A DNA stretch of 8,897 nt from contig PWVH01000099.1 in assembly GCA_003563465.1 (NCBI GenBank), positions 1 through 8,897 of the forward strand. The letters run 5' to 3'. Position numbers and translations under genes: made by a program. Shown here in pieces: positions 6,630 to 8,897 of the stretch; the first letter of the stretch is position 1; each line of letters begins with the position of its first letter. The notes beneath the pieces are model-generated. The model saw nothing but the letters and a program-made list of their open reading frames with translations. It searched no databases and was not told the DNA's origin. This DNA is from Coriobacteriaceae bacterium. GTDB taxonomy: Bacteria > Actinomycetota > Coriobacteriia > Anaerosomatales > SLCP01.

Positions 6630-6653
6630 TGAACGTATGAACAGATGTTCAGA
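6626..6653. promoter_or_regulatory. ArsR/SmtB-type operator overlapping the -10 box and start codon
   Basis: TGAACA (6638-6643), GA, TGTTCA (6646-6651) is a perfect 6-2-6 palindrome, with a further T-A pair at 6636/6653. It begins at the second base of the start codon. A second palindrome TTCATGAA (6626-6633) overlaps the -10 box, and ATGAAC recurs at 6629 and 6637. The centre closely resembles the 12-2-12 operators of SmtB and CadC-like repressors (TGAACA-two bases-TATTCA type). Binding would block promoter clearance, giving autorepression of the operon. Confidence 0.75.
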
Positions 6654-7023
6654 TGAGAGCGATGTTGCCGACCGGGGCGCCTGCGAAGTGCCGCTGATAG
6701 ACGAGCGGGCTACGGCGCGCGCTCTGGCCGCACTGCCCGACGAGGGTGGCGTCAGGACGCTCTCGGACATGTACTCCGCCCTTTCCGACCGGACCCGCTT
6801 GCGCATTCTTCTTGCACTCGCTGCCGAAGAGCTCTGCGTGTGCGATCTGGCTGCGATCACTGGGGTGAGCCCCTCGGCGATCAGCCATCAACTCAGACTC
6901 TTGCGGGACCGTGATCTGGTGACCTTCGAGCGGGTGGGCAAGCGTGCTGTCTATCGGCTTGCTGACGAACACGTGGCCATCCTTCTCGAACAGGGGTTGA
7001 GACACGTCGAGGAGCGGTCGTGA
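6637..7023 (+). CDS. CadC/SmtB-type metal-sensing repressor (ArsR family)
   Basis: A winged-helix dimeric repressor of 128 residues that should leave DNA when Cd, Pb or Zn binds. The recognition region is ITGVSPSAISHQLRLLRDRDLV (about 74-95), followed by the wing FERVGKRAVYRL. The alpha3N metal site is suggested by ELCVCD (Cys67, Cys69) plus N-terminal Cys16 in an ACEV context like CadC Cys7. The second CadC N-terminal Cys has no equal at its usual spacing, but Cys4 could supply it. The alpha5 site is complete by alignment to SmtB: Asp110, His112, His123 and Glu126, with the same spacing. So both site classes appear to be present, as in CadC and ZiaR. Translation from ATG 6637 has no ribosome binding site and is probably leaderless. 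The stop overlaps the ATPase GTG start, so the two form one operon. The sensed metal cannot be fixed from sequence alone. Confidence 0.92.
   Translation: MNRCSDESDVADRGACEVPLIDERATARALAALPDEGGVRTLSDMYSALSDRTRLRILLALAAEELCVCDLAAITGVSPSAISHQLRLLRDRDLVTFERVGKRAVYRLADEHVAILLEQGLRHVEERS
7009..7014 (+). promoter_or_regulatory. Ribosome binding site of the ATPase gene
   Basis: GAGGAG inside the last codons of the repressor is five bases before GTG 7020, whose TGA bases are the repressor stop. This supports coupled translation and the GTG start. Confidence 0.8.
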
Positions 7024-8897
7024 CTCATGCGTCGTATCGTCTGACTGAGTTGCTTGGATCGGAGCCGAAAGAACAGAAGGCCGAGGTTCCGGAGGCCGAG
7101 TCGTGGTGGCGCTTTCGTGCTCACGATGCTTCGACCATCCTGGCAGGAGTGCTGATAGCAGCCGGATGGCTTCTCGGCCGCTGGACTACGGAGTGGTCCG
7201 ACGCGGCGTCCACTGCAGCGTACGCATCGGCCATCATCGCCGGCGGTTGGCTGGTTATGCGCCGGGCGCTGGCCTCTGTTCGCTCGCGTTCCCTGGACAT
7301 GAACGTCCTCATGACAGTGGCGGTGTTGGGAGCGGCAGGCATCGGAGAGTGGGCCGAGGGAGCGGTGGTCGTCTTTCTCTTCTCGGTCGGCGGCATGCTG
7401 GAATCCCGTTCTCTGTCGCGCACCCGACGTTCCATACGCGACCTGATGGACCTCAGTCCGCCGCTTGCCCGGGTGCTCGAAGACCATACCGAGATCGAGC
7501 TGCCTTCGGCCGAGGTGGCGCCGGGGACGGTGGTGGTAGTACGGCCGGGAGAGAGGATCCCCCTCGACGGAGTGGTCGTGCGAGGCGCTTCGGCAGTGGA
7601 TGAATCACCCATAACCGGCGAGTCGGTTCCCGTGAACAAGGCAGCGAACGACCGCGTGTTCGCGGGCTCCTTGAACACTACGGGCCTCCTCGAGCTGAGG
7701 GTGACCGCGCGTGCCGAGGACTCCACTCTCTCGCGCATCATCTTCATGGTCGAAGAGGCACAGACTTCCCGGGCACCGTCGCAAAAGCTCGTCGACAGAT
7801 TCAGCAGTTATTACACTCCCATCGTGATAGGGCTTGCGGTCGCCGTCGCCATCGTGCCTCCTGCCGTCGCCTCGCTGCTAGGGGCGGCGTGGGGCGGATT
7901 CGGCGAGTGGTTCTACCGAGGTCTCGTGATTCTAGTCGTCTCGTGTCCTTGCGCTCTCGTGATCTCCACGCCGGTATCGATCGTCTCTGCGATAACTCGG
8001 GCTACTCGCGATGGCGTCCTCGTCAAAGGCGGCGTTCATCTGGAGACCGCAGCACGCGTACGTGCGGTGGCTTTCGACAAGACCGGCACGCTTACGCATG
8101 GCCGTCCGGAAGTCGCAGATGTCGTGTCTCTGGACGGAGACGATGCCGCTAGGGTGCTCACGATCGCCGCCGCGCTGGAAGCGAACTCCAGTCATCCTCT
8201 GGCAGGTTCCGTGGTACGTGCGGCTGATGCCTCGCGGCGAGTCGAGGTCAGCGAGTTCGAGGACGTTCCTGGCCGAGGAGTGAGCGGTGTCGTCGACGGC
8301 GTCAGCTACGCTGTCGGCAGCATGGCCTTAGCTGCCGAGCATGGCGTGGACGACGCTGAAATGGCCGAAACCGTCGAGCGTCTGGAGGCCGATGGCAGGA
8401 CCGTGCTCGTAGTGCTCGAGGACGGTCGTGCTACAGGTGTCATCGGTGTGGCGGACCAGGTTCGACCGGAGGCGCCAGGTGCGGTGTCCGCCATTCTAGA
8501 ACAGGGCATCGGAAATGCGGTGATGCTGACCGGTGACAACGAGCGTACCGCTGCCGCGATAGCCGCCGATGTAGGTGTGCCCGAACACAGGGCGCGCCTG
8601 CTACCGCAGGGCAAGGTGGACGCAGTGCGCGCCCTGAAAGACGAGCATGGCGTCGTAGCGATGGTCGGCGACGGCGTCAACGACGCTCCGGCTCTGGCCG
8701 CCTCAGACTTAGGGATAGCAATGGGCGCTGCTGGCAGCGACACCGCACTTCAGACAGCTGACGTCGCGCTGATGTCCGACGACCTTTCGCAGATACCGCG
8801 CTTTCTCGATCTCGGACGGCGTACCGTCACAGTGATACGTCAGAATGTGATCGCGTCCGTTGCTGTGAAGTTGACGGTGCTCGTTCTCGCGGTAGCC
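7020..8897 (+). CDS. cadA: Zn/Cd/Pb-exporting P1B-type ATPase, 3' partial
   Basis: The frame is open for 626 codons from GTG 7020 to the window edge. The product is an inner-membrane pump that exports divalent soft metals using ATP. Visible parts are membrane helices from about residue 36 to 125, the actuator motif TGES (199-202), the transmembrane metal-binding CPC (309-311), phosphorylated Asp353 in DKTGT, the P1B-specific His392 in SSHPLAG, TGDN (504-507) and GDGVNDAP (550-557). The last helix has RQN then Lys617 eight residues after Asn609, the arrangement of ZntA Lys693. CPC plus this Lys points to the P1B-2 (Zn/Cd/Pb) class rather than Cu pumps. The final helix, with its expected Asp, is beyond the window. 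The first 35 residues hold no GMDCxxC domain, no Cys and little His, so the usual N-terminal metal-binding domain is absent. It follows its probable repressor with a GTGA overlap. Confidence 0.95.
   Translation, partial: MTHASYRLTELLGSEPKEQKAEVPEAESWWRFRAHDASTILAGVLIAAGWLLGRWTTEWSDAASTAAYASAIIAGGWLVMRRALASVRSRSLDMNVLMTVAVLGAAGIGEWAEGAVVVFLFSVGGMLESRSLSRTRRSIRDLMDLSPPLARVLEDHTEIELPSAEVAPGTVVVVRPGERIPLDGVVVRGASAVDESPITGESVPVNKAANDRVFAGSLNTTGLLELRVTARAEDSTLSRIIFMVEEAQTSRAPSQKLVDRFSSYYTPIVIGLAVAVAIVPPAVASLLGAAWGGFGEWFYRGLVILVVSCPCALVISTPVSIVSAITRATRDGVLVKGGVHLETAARVRAVAFDKTGTLTHGRPEVADVVSLDGDDAARVLTIAAALEANSSHPLAGSVVRAADASRRVEVSEFEDVPGRGVSGVVDGVSYAVGSMALAAEHGVDDAEMAETVERLEADGRTVLVVLEDGRATGVIGVADQVRPEAPGAVSAILEQGIGNAVMLTGDNERTAAAIAADVGVPEHRARLLPQGKVDAVRALKDEHGVVAMVGDGVNDAPALAASDLGIAMGAAGSDTALQTADVALMSDDLSQIPRFLDLGRRTVTVIRQNVIASVAVKLTVLVLAVA

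Noticed and set aside
6052..6630. - strand frame of 192 codons spanning the divergent promoter
   Set aside because: Arg/Ser-rich and out of frame with the PEP synthase-like gene, which explains the same bases with conserved motifs.
7103..7603. + strand frame of 166 codons and - strand frames within the ATPase region
   Set aside because: The frame starting at 7020 is open to the window end and carries every P1B ATPase motif, so these are shadows.

Overview
The window comes from a high-GC bacterial chromosome, most likely an actinomycete. A Coriobacteriia-like member is possible, but that is inference from gene order (acidic-tailed protein, coaE, lytic transglycosylase, uvrB), GTG starts, strong GGAGG ribosome binding sites and one probable leaderless promoter. 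No phylogenetic search was possible.

Left part, + strand (1-3578): the window opens inside a gene whose C-terminus is a long Glu-Pro dipeptide repeat with an acidic end. Its position before coaE suggests the tail of ribosomal protein S1, but no S1 domain is visible. After a strong hairpin comes a tightly packed operon: coaE (last step of coenzyme A synthesis), a membrane-anchored SLT-type lytic transglycosylase that overlaps coaE by 11 bases, and uvrB (nucleotide excision repair), whose GTG start overlaps the previous stop.

Middle, - strand (3638-6545): a 12-bp-stem hairpin separates uvrB from two convergent genes. Transcription on this strand first meets a 715-residue phosphoenolpyruvate synthase-like enzyme. 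It has ATP-grasp, phospho-histidine and PEP-binding domains and keeps its catalytic His and Cys, but several PEP-site residues differ from the family norm. About 100 bases downstream is a small single-pass membrane protein with a coiled coil and a conserved C-terminal domain of unknown function.

Right part, + strand (6637-8897): a metal-efflux operon diverges from the PEP synthase-like gene. A CadC/SmtB-type repressor that keeps both known classes of metal site is translationally coupled, through a GTGA overlap, to a Zn/Cd/Pb P1B-type ATPase that runs off the window. The repressor promoter (TTGACG, 17 bases, TATTCA) would start transcription at or next to the ATG, so the message is probably leaderless. 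A TGAACA-GA-TGTTCA operator-like palindrome begins inside that start codon. The ATPase has no N-terminal CxxC metal-binding domain.

Most of the window is housekeeping plus one metal-resistance operon. I see no mobile element, CRISPR array, tRNA or rRNA, and no evidence of a wholly new system. The items most worth checking are the leaderless, operator-overlapped repressor start, the altered active site of the PEP synthase-like enzyme, and the Glu-Pro tail.
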